Position numbers and translations under genes: made by a program
Shown: piece after piece, positions 25,002 through 33,655 of the stretch
Numbering within the stretch: position 1 is the first letter of the stretch
How the letters are laid out: the number at the start of each line of letters is the position of its first letter
Origin: Ornithinimicrobium murale
GTDB lineage: Bacteria > Actinomycetota > Actinomycetes > Actinomycetales > Dermatophilaceae
DNA: 64,000 nucleotides
NCBI RefSeq assembly: GCF_003352835.1
Contig: NZ_QLVD01000019.1
Span: 372,001-436,000, forward strand
Direction: 5' to 3'
The notes under the pieces: generated by a model
Told to the model about the DNA's origin: nothing
Databases searched by the model: none
What the model saw: the letters and a program-made list of their open reading frames with translations, nothing else

Positions 25002-26681
25002 GTGAAGACGGTGATTGTCGGTGGCGTTGCCGGTGGGATGTCGGCAGCGACACGGTTGCGCAGGCTCGACCCGTCCGCGGGGGTCGTGGTCCTGGAGAAG
25101 AGTGGTCACGTGTCCTACGCCAACTGTGGTCTGCCCTACTACGCCGGAGGGGTGATCGCTGAGCGTGGGTCGCTGCTGCTGCAGACTCCCGCTCATTCTG
25201 GCGCCCACCGGCTTCACACCGCAGTCCCTCGGGGTACGGTTCGGGCTGGACGTGCGGGTGCGCACCGAGGTCCTCGCCGTTGACCGCACCGCCAAGCGGG
25301 TCCGGGTGCGCGACCTCGACACCGGGACCGAGTACGACGAAACCTATGACGACCTGATCCTCAGCACTGGGCTTCGCCCGTCGTGCCGCCGGCGCCGGGC
25401 GTGCACCGGGCACTGACCCTGCGCACCGTCGAGGATGTTGACGCCCTCGTCGGCCGTCTCGACGCCGGGGCTCGGTCCGTAGTCGTGGTCGGCGGAGGCT
25501 TCGTTGGGCTGGAGACGGCGGAGGACCTGCACCGGCGCGGCCTGCAGGTCACTCTCGTCGAGCGGGCGCCGCAGGTGCTGACGCCGCTAGACGCGGAGAT
25601 GGTCGCGCCCGTCCATGCCGAGCTCCGGCGACAGGGCATCGACCTCGAGCTGAGCGCGGAACCTGTCGAGGTCACCGACGACGCGGTCCTCCTGGCGGAG
25701 GGGCGCAGACTCCCGGCAGACGTGGTGGTGCTCGCAATCGGGGTGCGCCCCGACAGCGGGCTGGCCCGTGCGGCCGGGCTCGAGATCGACGAACGGGGAG
25801 GCATCGTCGTCGACGACCAGCAGCGCACCAGCGACCCGGCCAGCTACGCCGTCGGCGACGCCGCCCAGAAGCGGGACGCCGTCGACGGGTCGGCCACCCT
25901 CGTGCCGTTGGCCAACGTCGCCACCGTGCGGGGCGCCGGGCCGCGGATGCCATCGCGGGCCGCGCCGTCCGGGCGACCGCGTCGCTGGGCGCTGCCGTCG
26001 TCAAAGTCTTCGACCTCACCTTCGCGTGACCGGCTGGAACGAACGCAGGGCGCGTGCCGCAGGACTGGAGGTGGAGGTGATCCACACCCACCCTCCTCCC
26101 ACGCCGGTTACTACCCCGGGGCCGAGTCGATGGCGCTGAAGCTCGTCGTCGAGGCCAACGGCGCCATCCTCGGCGCCCTAGGCGTGGGTGGCGAGGGCGT
26201 CGACAAGCGAATCGATGTCCTCGCCACGACGATCCGCGGCGGCCTGAGCGCACCCCAGCTCGCCGATCTCGAGCTGGCCTACGCGCCGTCGTTCGGCTCG
26301 GCCAAGGACCCGGTCAACATGCTCGGCTACATCGCCGAGAACCGGGTCGGTGGAGTGGAGCAGACGGTCCAGTGGCATGAGGTCGCCGACCGGCAAGCGC
26401 AAGGCGCCACCATCATCGACGTGCGCACCCCCGCCGAGCACACCGCCGGTCACATCCCCGGTGCGGTCAACATCGAGCTCGACTCCCTGCGGCAGCGGCT
26501 CTCTGACCTTCCCAACGGCTCGTTGGTAGTGCACTGCGCGGTCGGGCAGCGTGCCCATACCGCGGTGATCCAGCTCCGGGCGCACGGCTACGACGTGGCC
26601 AACCTCGACGGCGGCTACCGCACCTGGCTTGCGGGCAGCCAGCTCGAGGAGGGGCGCCGGCGAGCGCGTGAGGCTGCCTGA
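25002..26681 (+). pseudogene. CoA-disulfide reductase-rhodanese fusion, broken by several frameshifts
   Basis: Pieces in three frames assemble into a FAD-dependent pyridine-nucleotide disulfide oxidoreductase with a C-terminal rhodanese, the CoA-disulfide/persulfide reductase type. The N-terminus has VGGVAGGMSAATRLRR and the redox Cys in SYANCGLPYYAGG; the frame is lost near 25195, again near 25385, 25930, 26025 and 26090. The NAD-binding segment VVVVGGGFVGLETAEDL, AGYYPGAESMALKLVVEANG and the rhodanese (VVHCAVGQRAHTA) remain readable. At least four shifts make a functional protein unlikely unless they are assembly errors. Confidence 0.75.
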
Positions 26682-26720
26682 GACTACGATCTTCCGGTCA
26701 CCGTCGACGGGAGGTATGTC

Positions 26721-27218
26721 GTGTCCGATCCGCACGTGCGCGCAGGCGCTCAGACCGAGAGGGACCCGGCGGATGCGCATGACCGGCGGACGGTGGTCTC
26801 AGGAGTGTTGTTCGGGTGCGGCATCGCCGCCTCGATTATCGACCTGTTCATCTTCCACCTCGCGCTGCAGTGGCACCATTTCTACGACCTGTCCACCACG
26901 CGGGTCGCGCTGACCGCCGACGGCTTCTTCCATGCGATCGGCTGGTTCGTCACGGTCTGGGGCCTGTTCCTGCTGGCCGACGTCCGCCGCCGCACCGACG
27001 TCGACTGGAGGCGGTGGGCCGCGGCCGTAGTCGCCGGCATCGGTCTCTTCCAGCTGCTGGACGGGGTGCTGGACCACAAGGTGCTGCGGATCCACCAGAT
27101 CCGATATGGGGTCGACCTGCTGCCCTACGACGTGACGTGGATCGGGTCGGCGGTGCTGCTCCTCCTCGTAGGGCTGATGATGCTGCGGCGCACCCGCCCG
27201 CGCGTGACCCGTCGCTGA
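26721..27218 (+). CDS. DUF2243 membrane protein
   Basis: The 165-residue protein has four transmembrane segments and the DUF2243 hallmarks: LQWHHFYD, DGFFHAIGWF and LDHKVLRIHQIRYGVD. Conserved His residues in the membrane suggest metal or haem interaction, but the function is unknown. The GTG start follows GGGAGG. It precedes a CtaG-like gene by 16 bases, and the pair is common in actinobacteria. Confidence 0.8.
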   Translation: MSDPHVRAGAQTERDPADAHDRRTVVSGVLFGCGIAASIIDLFIFHLALQWHHFYDLSTTRVALTADGFFHAIGWFVTVWGLFLLADVRRRTDVDWRRWAAAVVAGIGLFQLLDGVLDHKVLRIHQIRYGVDLLPYDVTWIGSAVLLLLVGLMMLRRTRPRVTRR

Positions 27219-27234
27219 CGGCGGGTCGTCCAGG

Positions 27235-28107
27235 GTGGGCCACGACCACGACCACGACCACGACCACGGCACCGGTCACCGCCTCGCCGAGGCCGGCACC
27301 GGTGCCGACGCCCTCGCGTGGGTCCTGTTCGACGTGCTGGCGGCCGTGGCTCTTGGCGCAGCAGCGGTGGCCTACGCCGCGGGCATGTGGCGTGCCTCTC
27401 ACCGCAGCCCGTGGTCGGCCCGACGTGCCGTAGCGTGGTACCTGGGTCTGGTCCTCGCGGCCGCGGGGCTGCTTGGGCCGCTCGCCGCGGAGGCTCGCTC
27501 TGGCTTCACCGCGCACATGGCCGTCCATCTGCTGGTTGGCATGGTCGCACCGCTGCTGCTGGTCCTGGGCGCCCCCGTGGCCCTGACGCTGAGAGCACTA
27601 CCTGTTGGGCGTGCGCGTTCCCTGACGCGGGTGCTTCGCGGTCAGGTCGTGCGCGCCGTCACCCACCCTGTCCTGGCGGCAACCCTGAACGCCGGGGGTA
27701 TGTGGTTGCTGTACACCACCGATCTCTACCGACTCATGCACACGTCGGCGCTCCTGCATGGGGTGGTGCACGCGCACATCTTCCTGGCCGGTTACGTGCT
27801 CACCGCGTCGTTGGTCGGGAGAGATCCCGATCCGCACCGCTCGCCGGTCGCGGTGCGCGCCGGCGTCCTCATCGTGTTCATCGCCGCGCACTCCGTCCTG
27901 GCCAAGTGGCTCTACGCGCACCCCCCGGCTGGTGTGGACCTAGCCGACGGCCGGGTCGGCGCGCAGCTCATGTACTACGGAGGCGACGTGGTGGACGTCA
28001 TCATCATCGTGCTGCTGCTCGCGGGCTGGTACACCTCGACCGATCCTCGCCGGCGGCGCGCGTCATACCCGCCGTCCGGACAGGTGAGCAAGGCGGCCAG
28101 CGGCTAA
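27235..28107 (+). CDS. CtaG-type (caa3) cytochrome c oxidase assembly-like protein with His-rich N-terminus
   Basis: The 290-residue protein has about seven transmembrane helices with MAVHLLVGMVAPLLLVLGAP and HGVVHAHIFLAGYVLTASL, resembling the CtaG_caa3 family. The N-terminus is a His/Asp metal-binding tail (four DH repeats within residues 3-12), which suggests copper or another divalent metal. It follows DUF2243 by 16 bases and precedes a DUF2892-like gene. Its role in oxidase assembly is inferred from family. Confidence 0.75.
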   Translation: MGHDHDHDHDHGTGHRLAEAGTGADALAWVLFDVLAAVALGAAAVAYAAGMWRASHRSPWSARRAVAWYLGLVLAAAGLLGPLAAEARSGFTAHMAVHLLVGMVAPLLLVLGAPVALTLRALPVGRARSLTRVLRGQVVRAVTHPVLAATLNAGGMWLLYTTDLYRLMHTSALLHGVVHAHIFLAGYVLTASLVGRDPDPHRSPVAVRAGVLIVFIAAHSVLAKWLYAHPPAGVDLADGRVGAQLMYYGGDVVDVIIIVLLLAGWYTSTDPRRRRASYPPSGQVSKAASG

Positions 28108-28145
28108 CGTCGTGTCGTCGACCTCGCGATCAGAAGGAGAGACCC

Positions 28146-28562
28146 ATGGTGAATGGTGACCGGGTGCGCAAGCACACCGACGACGAGGTGCAGGCCGAGA
28201 TCGACGCCGAGGCCCAGCGCCGGGTGGCATCCCTGCGCGGTGCCTCACGAGAGGTCCTGACCAGGCGACTGGAGGAGCTGCGGCGTGAGTGGGACGTCGA
28301 GCGGGCACTGGAGGTCAACGCGTCGACCCTCATCCTCGCATCGTCGGTCGTGGCCGGGGTGAGGACCCGCAGCTGGGGGTTCGCGGCGCCGGCCGTGGTG
28401 GCGGGCTTCCTGCTGCAGCACGGGCTGCAGGGGTGGTGCCCGCCGCTGCCGGTCCTGCGCCGGCTGGGCTTCCGGACCCAGCGCGAGATCGACGCGGAGC
28501 GCACCGCGGTCCGGCTGCTGCGCGGTGATCTCAAAGCGCCCACGGACGTCCCGCCGGCCTGA
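28146..28562 (+). CDS. DUF2892-like small membrane protein
   Basis: The 138-residue protein begins with a charged helical region (about 1-55) and ends with hydrophobic segments (LILASSVVAGVRTRSWGFAA; VVAGFLLQHGLQGWCPPLPV) that resemble the DUF2892 module found at the C-terminus of YgaP-type rhodaneses, here without a rhodanese domain. A GGAGAG ribosome site precedes the ATG at 28146. It is the last plus-strand gene of the run and converges on a small Cys-rich gene. Confidence 0.6.
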   Translation: MVNGDRVRKHTDDEVQAEIDAEAQRRVASLRGASREVLTRRLEELRREWDVERALEVNASTLILASSVVAGVRTRSWGFAAPAVVAGFLLQHGLQGWCPPLPVLRRLGFRTQREIDAERTAVRLLRGDLKAPTDVPPA

Positions 28563-28568
28563 CGTCTC

Positions 28569-28745
28569 TCAGCCGCGGCTGAAGAGACGGCTGAGGAAGG
28601 ACCCTCCGGTCGAGGCTTCCTGGGGGCCCACGTGGCCGGGGCAACGTTGCGCGGTCGGGACGGAAGCCATGACCTGGTCGACGTGCTGGCCGCAGCCGGC
28701 CCAGGTGGTCTTTCCGCAGGTCTTGCAGGTGGCGGGACGGCGCAT
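28569..28745 (-). CDS. 58-residue Cys-rich protein, probable zinc ribbon
   Basis: The frame encodes 58 residues starting MRRPATCKTCGKTTWAGCGQ and containing CxxC, a third Cys, HVDQVMASVP and CPGH, i.e. potential zinc ligands, with a basic C-terminus. GAGGAG lies 6 bases before the ATG at 28745, which supports translation. It is upstream-distal in the minus-strand group with the second persulfide dioxygenase (58 bases away). The family of such small CxxC proteins next to sulfur genes has no function I can name. Confidence 0.65.
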   Translation of the reverse strand: MRRPATCKTCGKTTWAGCGQHVDQVMASVPTAQRCPGHVGPQEASTGGSFLSRLFSRG

Positions 28746-28803
28746 GTGAATCTCCTCGGTATGTGGTCGTGCGGGTGCTGAGTGGACGGTCGGGGAAGTG
28801 TGC

Positions 28804-30207
28804 TCAGGTGGCCGGGACGATCGGCAACCCGGAGGAGGCGGCGCTGTCGTCGAAGCTGTCGTCGATCGCGACCACGTGGGTGCCGTTGGCGGCGAGGACC
28901 GAGGCGGCGATCGAGGCGCGGTAGCCGCTGGCGCAGTGCACCCAGACCTCGCCGGCCGGGACCTCCTCTAGGCGCTGCAGCAGCTCGTGCAGGGGGATGT
29001 TGAGGGTGCCATCGATGTGCGCCTCGGCATACTCCGACGCCCGTCGCACGTCCAGGACGTGCAGCGGCCGGTGGTGGCGCACCTGGGCCAGATCATCGAA
29101 CTGTGCGGTGTCGAAGCTGCCCAGCGCATCGTCGGTCCACTGGTGCGGTTCGCCGGTGGCCGCTCCCTGGAGCTGGTCGACACCGATGCGGATCAGTTCT
29201 CGCTGGGCCTCTGCGACCTGCTCGGGGGAGTCGCCCAGCAAGGTGAGGGGGGTGTCCCAGGGGATGAGCCAGCCGAGGTAGGTCGCGAACTGGCCGTCGA
29301 GGCCGAAGTTGAGGCTGCCGGTGACGTGTCCGGCCGCGAACGCGGTGCGGGTCCGCAGGTCCACGACCCACACACCGTCGCGGATCCGGGCGGCGATGGT
29401 GTCCTTGTCCGCGGCCCGGGGAGGCGTCAGGTCGGGAGCGTCCGGCCCGGCGGCGTTGGCCGGGCTCATGTGCACGTAGTAGGCGGGGTAGGAGTCCAGC
29501 CCGGCGAGGATGTCGTCGACCCACTGCTGCTCGTCCTGCGTCAGGGCCGGGTTCTGCCGCTTCTCGGCGCCTATTGTGGACGCGGTGGCATCACCGCTGG
29601 TGGACCCGGCGGAGCAGAACGAGCCGAAGCCGTGCGTGGGCAGGACTTGGGTGTGGTCGGGCAGCTCATCGGCCAGCCGATGAGCCGAGGCGAACTGGTG
29701 GCGCACCAACTCGTGGGTGTAGTCCTCACCGAGCAGATCCGGTCGGCCGGTGGCGCCGAAGAGCAGGGACCCGCCGGTGAAGACCCCAACCGCCTCGAAC
29801 TCCGCACCCGGTGCCGCTGCCGACTCCAGGGCGTAGGACAGGTGAGTGAAGGTGTGGCCCGGGGTGGCGATCGCACGCAGCCGCATCGTGGGCGATACCT
29901 CGACGGCGTCGCCGTCGCGGATCGGTTCATGGTCGAAGGACACCTCGTCCTCGGCGTTGACGTAGTAGCGGGCACCCACCGCCTGTGCGAGGGCGAGGCC
30001 GCCGGTCACGTAGTCGTTGTGGATGTGGGTCTCGAACACGTCGGTGACGCGGACGTCGGCGCGCTCGGCCAGGTCCAGGACCCGATCGATGTCGCGCTGG
30101 GGGTCGATGACGATCGCGACCTCACCGTCGTGGACGAGATAGGACCGGTCGCCCAGGGTGGGCGTCTCGATCACCTCGATGACGGGCGCTGCGCTGTTGG
30201 TGCTCAT
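28804..30207 (-). CDS. Second CstB-like persulfide dioxygenase-rhodanese fusion
   Basis: The 467-residue protein has a metallo-beta-lactamase-fold dioxygenase domain (ETHIHNDYVTGG, GHTFTHLSY), a Cys-less rhodanese-like domain (VVDLRTRTAFAAGHVTGSLN) and an active rhodanese (VHCASGYRAS, Cys at about 424). It shares the domain order of the 20892 gene but is clearly divergent in sequence. ATG at 30207 follows GGAAAGGA. It lies 34 bases after a single-domain rhodanese gene whose promoter carries CstR-type operators, so it is probably part of the same regulon. Confidence 0.85.
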   Translation of the reverse strand: MSTNSAAPVIEVIETPTLGDRSYLVHDGEVAIVIDPQRDIDRVLDLAERADVRVTDVFETHIHNDYVTGGLALAQAVGARYYVNAEDEVSFDHEPIRDGDAVEVSPTMRLRAIATPGHTFTHLSYALESAAAPGAEFEAVGVFTGGSLLFGATGRPDLLGEDYTHELVRHQFASAHRLADELPDHTQVLPTHGFGSFCSAGSTSGDATASTIGAEKRQNPALTQDEQQWVDDILAGLDSYPAYYVHMSPANAAGPDAPDLTPPRAADKDTIAARIRDGVWVVDLRTRTAFAAGHVTGSLNFGLDGQFATYLGWLIPWDTPLTLLGDSPEQVAEAQRELIRIGVDQLQGAATGEPHQWTDDALGSFDTAQFDDLAQVRHHRPLHVLDVRRASEYAEAHIDGTLNIPLHELLQRLEEVPAGEVWVHCASGYRASIAASVLAANGTHVVAIDDSFDDSAASSGLPIVPAT

Positions 30208-30241
30208 CTGTGTTCCTTTCCGGGTCCTGCGGATAGTCGGT

Positions 30242-30562
30242 TCAGTCCGTCGCCAGCGTTCCAGCCACGACAGGTCGGCCGGCGGCGATCCATGCAGAGG
30301 TTCCTCCCGCCACGGACCGGGCGTCGAACCCTGCCCGGGCCAGGTAGTCGGCCATCGCGCCGGAGCGACCCCCGCTGGCGCAGATGACGTACACCGGGCT
30401 GGAGCGGTCGAGCTCGCTGGTGCGGGAAGGCAACCGACCCATGGAGATGGACACGGCACCGGGGACATGTCCGCCGACGTACTCCGCCGGCTCGCGCACG
30501 TCGATGACGTTGACACCGGTGGAGTGCGCGGTGATGAACTGGTCGAGGGTTACCTCGGACAT
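30242..30562 (-). CDS. Single-domain rhodanese sulfurtransferase
   Basis: The 106-residue protein is one rhodanese domain: DVREPAEYVGGHVPGAVSIS and the active-site loop VICASGGRSGAMA. It should carry sulfane sulfur between persulfide donors and the dioxygenase encoded downstream. The ATG at 30562 is internal to a longer open frame that crosses the operators, and is chosen for the domain start. A CstR-type palindrome lies 65 bases upstream. Confidence 0.87.
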   Translation of the reverse strand: MSEVTLDQFITAHSTGVNVIDVREPAEYVGGHVPGAVSISMGRLPSRTSELDRSSPVYVICASGGRSGAMADYLARAGFDARSVAGGTSAWIAAGRPVVAGTLATD

Positions 30563-30626
30563 GGTCGACAGGCTCCTACGCGTCGGGATGCGGCCCCGGA
30601 TCATGGGACCGACGTAGTCAACGATC

Positions 30627-30642
30627 ATACCCCCAGGGGTAT
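30627..30642. promoter_or_regulatory. CstR/CsoR-type operator, rhodanese side
   Basis: ATACCCCCAGGGGTAT is a 16-base palindrome with one central asymmetry, 65 bases upstream of the minus-strand rhodanese start. It matches the sites at 20828 and 30723. Confidence 0.72.
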
Positions 30643-30722
30643 TCCCGCCACGGTGGTCCGGCTTTTGACATGCGTCCGGTCGATCCGTACTCCGAGGAAT
30701 GACTCTGTCCCATCGTCGGTTG

Positions 30723-30738
30723 ATACCCCGGGAGGTAT
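30723..30738. promoter_or_regulatory. CstR/CsoR-type operator, DUF302-cstR side
   Basis: ATACCCCGGGAGGTAT is an imperfect 16-base palindrome 94 bases upstream of the DUF302 gene that precedes the CstR gene. It suggests autoregulation of the repressor. Confidence 0.68.
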
Positions 30739-30761
30739 GCTGTTCGTGTGGCAGGGCGTGA

Positions 30762-31517
<756 letters not shown>

Positions 31518-31561
31518 GGCCCGGGGTGGGTGCAGGAGTCGACGAGCCGAATAAGGCCGCG

Positions 31562-31815
31562 ATGAAGACTGACGGGACGCGCTCCCGCCACCCGGTGCGC
31601 CTGGGGCTGGGCGCAAATGCAGCACAGTTCGCGATCCTGGTGGCGGTCAACGCTCTGGTCGGGGGATGGTCGGTCAGCAGCAGACAGTGCTGCCCCTGCT
31701 CGCAGAGGAAGAGTTCGACCTCACCGGCTACACCTTCATCTTCACCTACGTGGCTGCCTTCGGACTGACCAAGGCGGCCGCGAACTACGCGGCCGGCACC
31801 CCGGCGCCGTGGGGT
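31562..31815 (+). pseudogene. 5' fragment of an MFS transporter, frameshifted and truncated
   Basis: From ATG 31562 the product reads MKTDGTRSRHPVRLGLGANA then AQFAILVAVNALVGG; after one lost base near 31663 it continues as MVGQQQTVLPLLAEEEFDLT and YTFIFTYVAAFGLTKAAANY, an MFS first-helices pattern. Homology ends near 31815, 16 bases before the stop of the SLOG gene on the other strand. The rest of the transporter is absent from the window, so the defence block probably inserted here or a deletion joined them. Confidence 0.6.
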
Positions 31816-31830
31816 TGGGTAGGCCGTGCA

Positions 31831-32301
31831 TTAGCGCTTCAGGCCTGCTGGCCACACCACCTCGACCCGCCTGCCAGCTCGATGCGCGTAGGCGACAACA
31901 TCGGCTGTCCCACCCTTTCCGCGCGCCGGCAAGCCGTCCCAGACCGCGATAAGCACGTCAGACAGGTCGACCACGCGGCGTCCTGCAGCCAAGTAGGCAT
32001 CCTCGCTCGGCTGCGGGTAGTTTAGTTGCTCCACCTTCGTCGCTGCAGCGAGGAATTTCTGGTAGCCGCTTCGGTCCTGCTCAGTCTCCATGGAGGAGGC
32101 ATAGTTGAAGCTCGGCAGAACCACGTGTAGTTCGCCACCGTAGTCGAGTACCGCCTGAGCAAATCGCTGATCTGCCCCAGCGGCTAGGCTGGAGATGCCG
32201 ACGAAGGGTGGGCTTCTAAGGAGTTCGCCGAGGCGCACGGAGAGAAGTGACCAAGCCTCATCCGGCGCCTTTTGATGCCCAGAAATACCGTAAGCGATCA
32301 A
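31831..32301 (-). CDS. Stand-alone SLOG-fold protein, third gene of TIR-caspase operon
   Basis: The 156-residue protein has a Rossmann-like fold with GISGHQ (5-10), SLAAGADQRFAQAV (38-51), GGELHVVLPS (55-64), DLSDVLIAVWDG (112-123) and KGGTADVVAYA (129-139), the pattern of SLOG-superfamily proteins that bind or process nucleotides such as cyclic ADP-ribose in ThsA. I choose the TTG start at 32301: it overlaps the caspase TGA (TTGA) and GAGGGGAG lies 8 bases upstream; the ATG at 32358 would overlap the caspase gene by 61 bases. Translational coupling ties it to the caspase. It may sense, store or degrade the TIR-made signal. Confidence 0.65.
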   Translation of the reverse strand: MIAYGISGHQKAPDEAWSLLSVRLGELLRSPPFVGISSLAAGADQRFAQAVLDYGGELHVVLPSFNYASSMETEQDRSGYQKFLAAATKVEQLNYPQPSEDAYLAAGRRVVDLSDVLIAVWDGLPARGKGGTADVVAYAHRAGRRVEVVWPAGLKR

Positions 32302-33275
32302 AAACGACTCCCCTCGGCCAGGTGACGATAATGCCGACCCAGCGGAGTCAGCCGACATCCCTGATTTTGCATCGCGGCGAAATACATGTGCTCGGCACCT
32401 ACGGGCTCGATCAGCTTCGACGACGCGCACCGCTGCAACTGTCCAAAGACCGCTTCGTTCTCTGGATGTGGAGGTAGGCCACTTTGGCTCTTATCGGGCT
32501 CGTAGCTGGGGTCAAGCGGGAAAATGTCGTCCGGTTCCGGGAACCATTCCGGGAGCCGCCGTAAGGCCGCCAATGGCACGGACGGATCGCACCGCCGGAT
32601 GTCCTGAAGGCGGTCCACGTTGGCTTTAAACATAGGACGCTGGTCCCACGCGCCAAAGGCCTCCGAGAGATACGCATAAAGGCTCGCGACAGTGACGTGA
32701 CCCAACACATCGGCTGCGCCTCCGTCCAGGGCCCCCTCTAAGTAGGCGGAGAACTGACCACGACCGTCAAGTGTCTCGGCTGAGGTTTGGTCTGCCCGAC
32801 TCGCCGTAAGAAGAGAAACGCCTTTACGCAGTACAGCGGCGGAGCTCATTGCGGCAGGGACGCTGCCTGCGCCACCACTGAAGCAGCAGTCCAGTATGAC
32901 CGCCACTTCGTGATCACAGCCGTTGATGAGATCCAAGACCTCACCGAAGCGAACACCAGGCGTTCCCTTCGTCGCATCAGATGTGACCAGGGTTACGTCC
33001 CCCTTGTCTCCGATGGGGGATCCATGACCGGCGAAGTACAAGAGCGACATGTCTACGCCCGGGCCGAACAGCGTGTTGAGCGCCTCTACAAAATCGCCTC
33101 GGCACACGAAGCCGCCATCAGCGGGTGCTGTAAGAGTTTTCACGTCAAAGTTCGGCGAGTCGTCCTCGTTGCGCGCAAGGAGAGGTGAGAGGGCATTGGC
33201 ATCGTTTACGCACCCACCAAGATTCCCGGCGGTGGGGTAGTTGTCAATACCGACGACAAGGGCCCGGCGCAGCAC
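32298..33275 (-). CDS. Caspase-like (peptidase C14) protease, putative Thoeris type IV effector
   Basis: The 325-residue protein has an N-terminal caspase-like domain: LVVGIDNYPTAGNLGGCVND, catalytic His84 in LLYFAGHGSP, and catalytic Cys131 in VILDCCFSGGAGS. Residues 235-325 form an additional C-terminal region with no recognised family that could bind a ligand. The start is GTG at 33275, 2 bases after the TIR stop; no ATG fits. Known type IV Thoeris pairs a TIR enzyme making N7-cADPR with a caspase-like protease that degrades cell proteins. The role here is inferred from that pairing. Confidence 0.8.
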   Translation of the reverse strand: MLRRALVVGIDNYPTAGNLGGCVNDANALSPLLARNEDDSPNFDVKTLTAPADGGFVCRGDFVEALNTLFGPGVDMSLLYFAGHGSPIGDKGDVTLVTSDATKGTPGVRFGEVLDLINGCDHEVAVILDCCFSGGAGSVPAAMSSAAVLRKGVSLLTASRADQTSAETLDGRGQFSAYLEGALDGGAADVLGHVTVASLYAYLSEAFGAWDQRPMFKANVDRLQDIRRCDPSVPLAALRRLPEWFPEPDDIFPLDPSYEPDKSQSGLPPHPENEAVFGQLQRCASSKLIEPVGAEHMYFAAMQNQGCRLTPLGRHYRHLAEGSRF

Positions 33276-33277
33276 TA

Positions 33278-33655
33278 TTAGAGCCCGTCGATGAAGTCGC
33301 CAACGTTGGCCCAGGTCCAGTTTTTGCAAGGGGCTGACCCCATCTCCGTGGGCTTCGTCCTGTAGTCCTCCTCGATCCAGATCCCTAGCAGTGGCTTACC
33401 TTCCTCGCCCGCGCACTTGATCTCCCACAACTGGCCAGCGGCCTGCGGTGTGCTGCTGCTTATCAACGCGATCACGCCATCGGATCGACGAATGCGCGTT
33501 CGAACACGCTCCTTCCACTCCTTGTCGTAAGGGTTCTTGACGCTCATGTCGGTCCAGTCGTAGGGCGTCGATCCCAATTTCCGCTGCCCGACGAAGAGAT
33601 CACGGATCCTCTCGTCCTCCTTTGCGAAGGCGATGAAGACGATCTTGTCAGCCAT
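33278..33655 (-). CDS. TIR-like (DUF1863, ThsB-type) protein
   Basis: The 125-residue protein has the ThsB/DUF1863 pattern: VFIAFAKEDERIRDLFVGQ (6-24), YDWTDMSVKNPYDKEWKERV (32-51), RRSDGVIALISSST (56-69) and LWEIKCA with Glu78 as candidate catalytic residue. Such TIR proteins cleave NAD and make cyclic ADP-ribose isomers on phage infection. AGGAGGGG precedes the ATG at 33655 and TATAC at about 33695 may be a -10 element. It is the first gene of a three-gene operon with the caspase and SLOG genes. Confidence 0.82.
   Translation of the reverse strand: MADKIVFIAFAKEDERIRDLFVGQRKLGSTPYDWTDMSVKNPYDKEWKERVRTRIRRSDGVIALISSSTPQAAGQLWEIKCAGEEGKPLLGIWIEEDYRTKPTEMGSAPCKNWTWANVGDFIDGL

Noticed and set aside
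25002..26681. Programmed frameshifting in the disulfide reductase gene
   Set aside because: Several shifts in different places without slippery sites fit decay or read errors, not recoding.
32298..32430. Longer SLOG protein starting at 32430 or 32358
   Set aside because: These starts overlap the caspase gene out of frame by up to 133 bases and lack ribosome sites; TTG 32301 has one and overlaps the stop by 4 bases.
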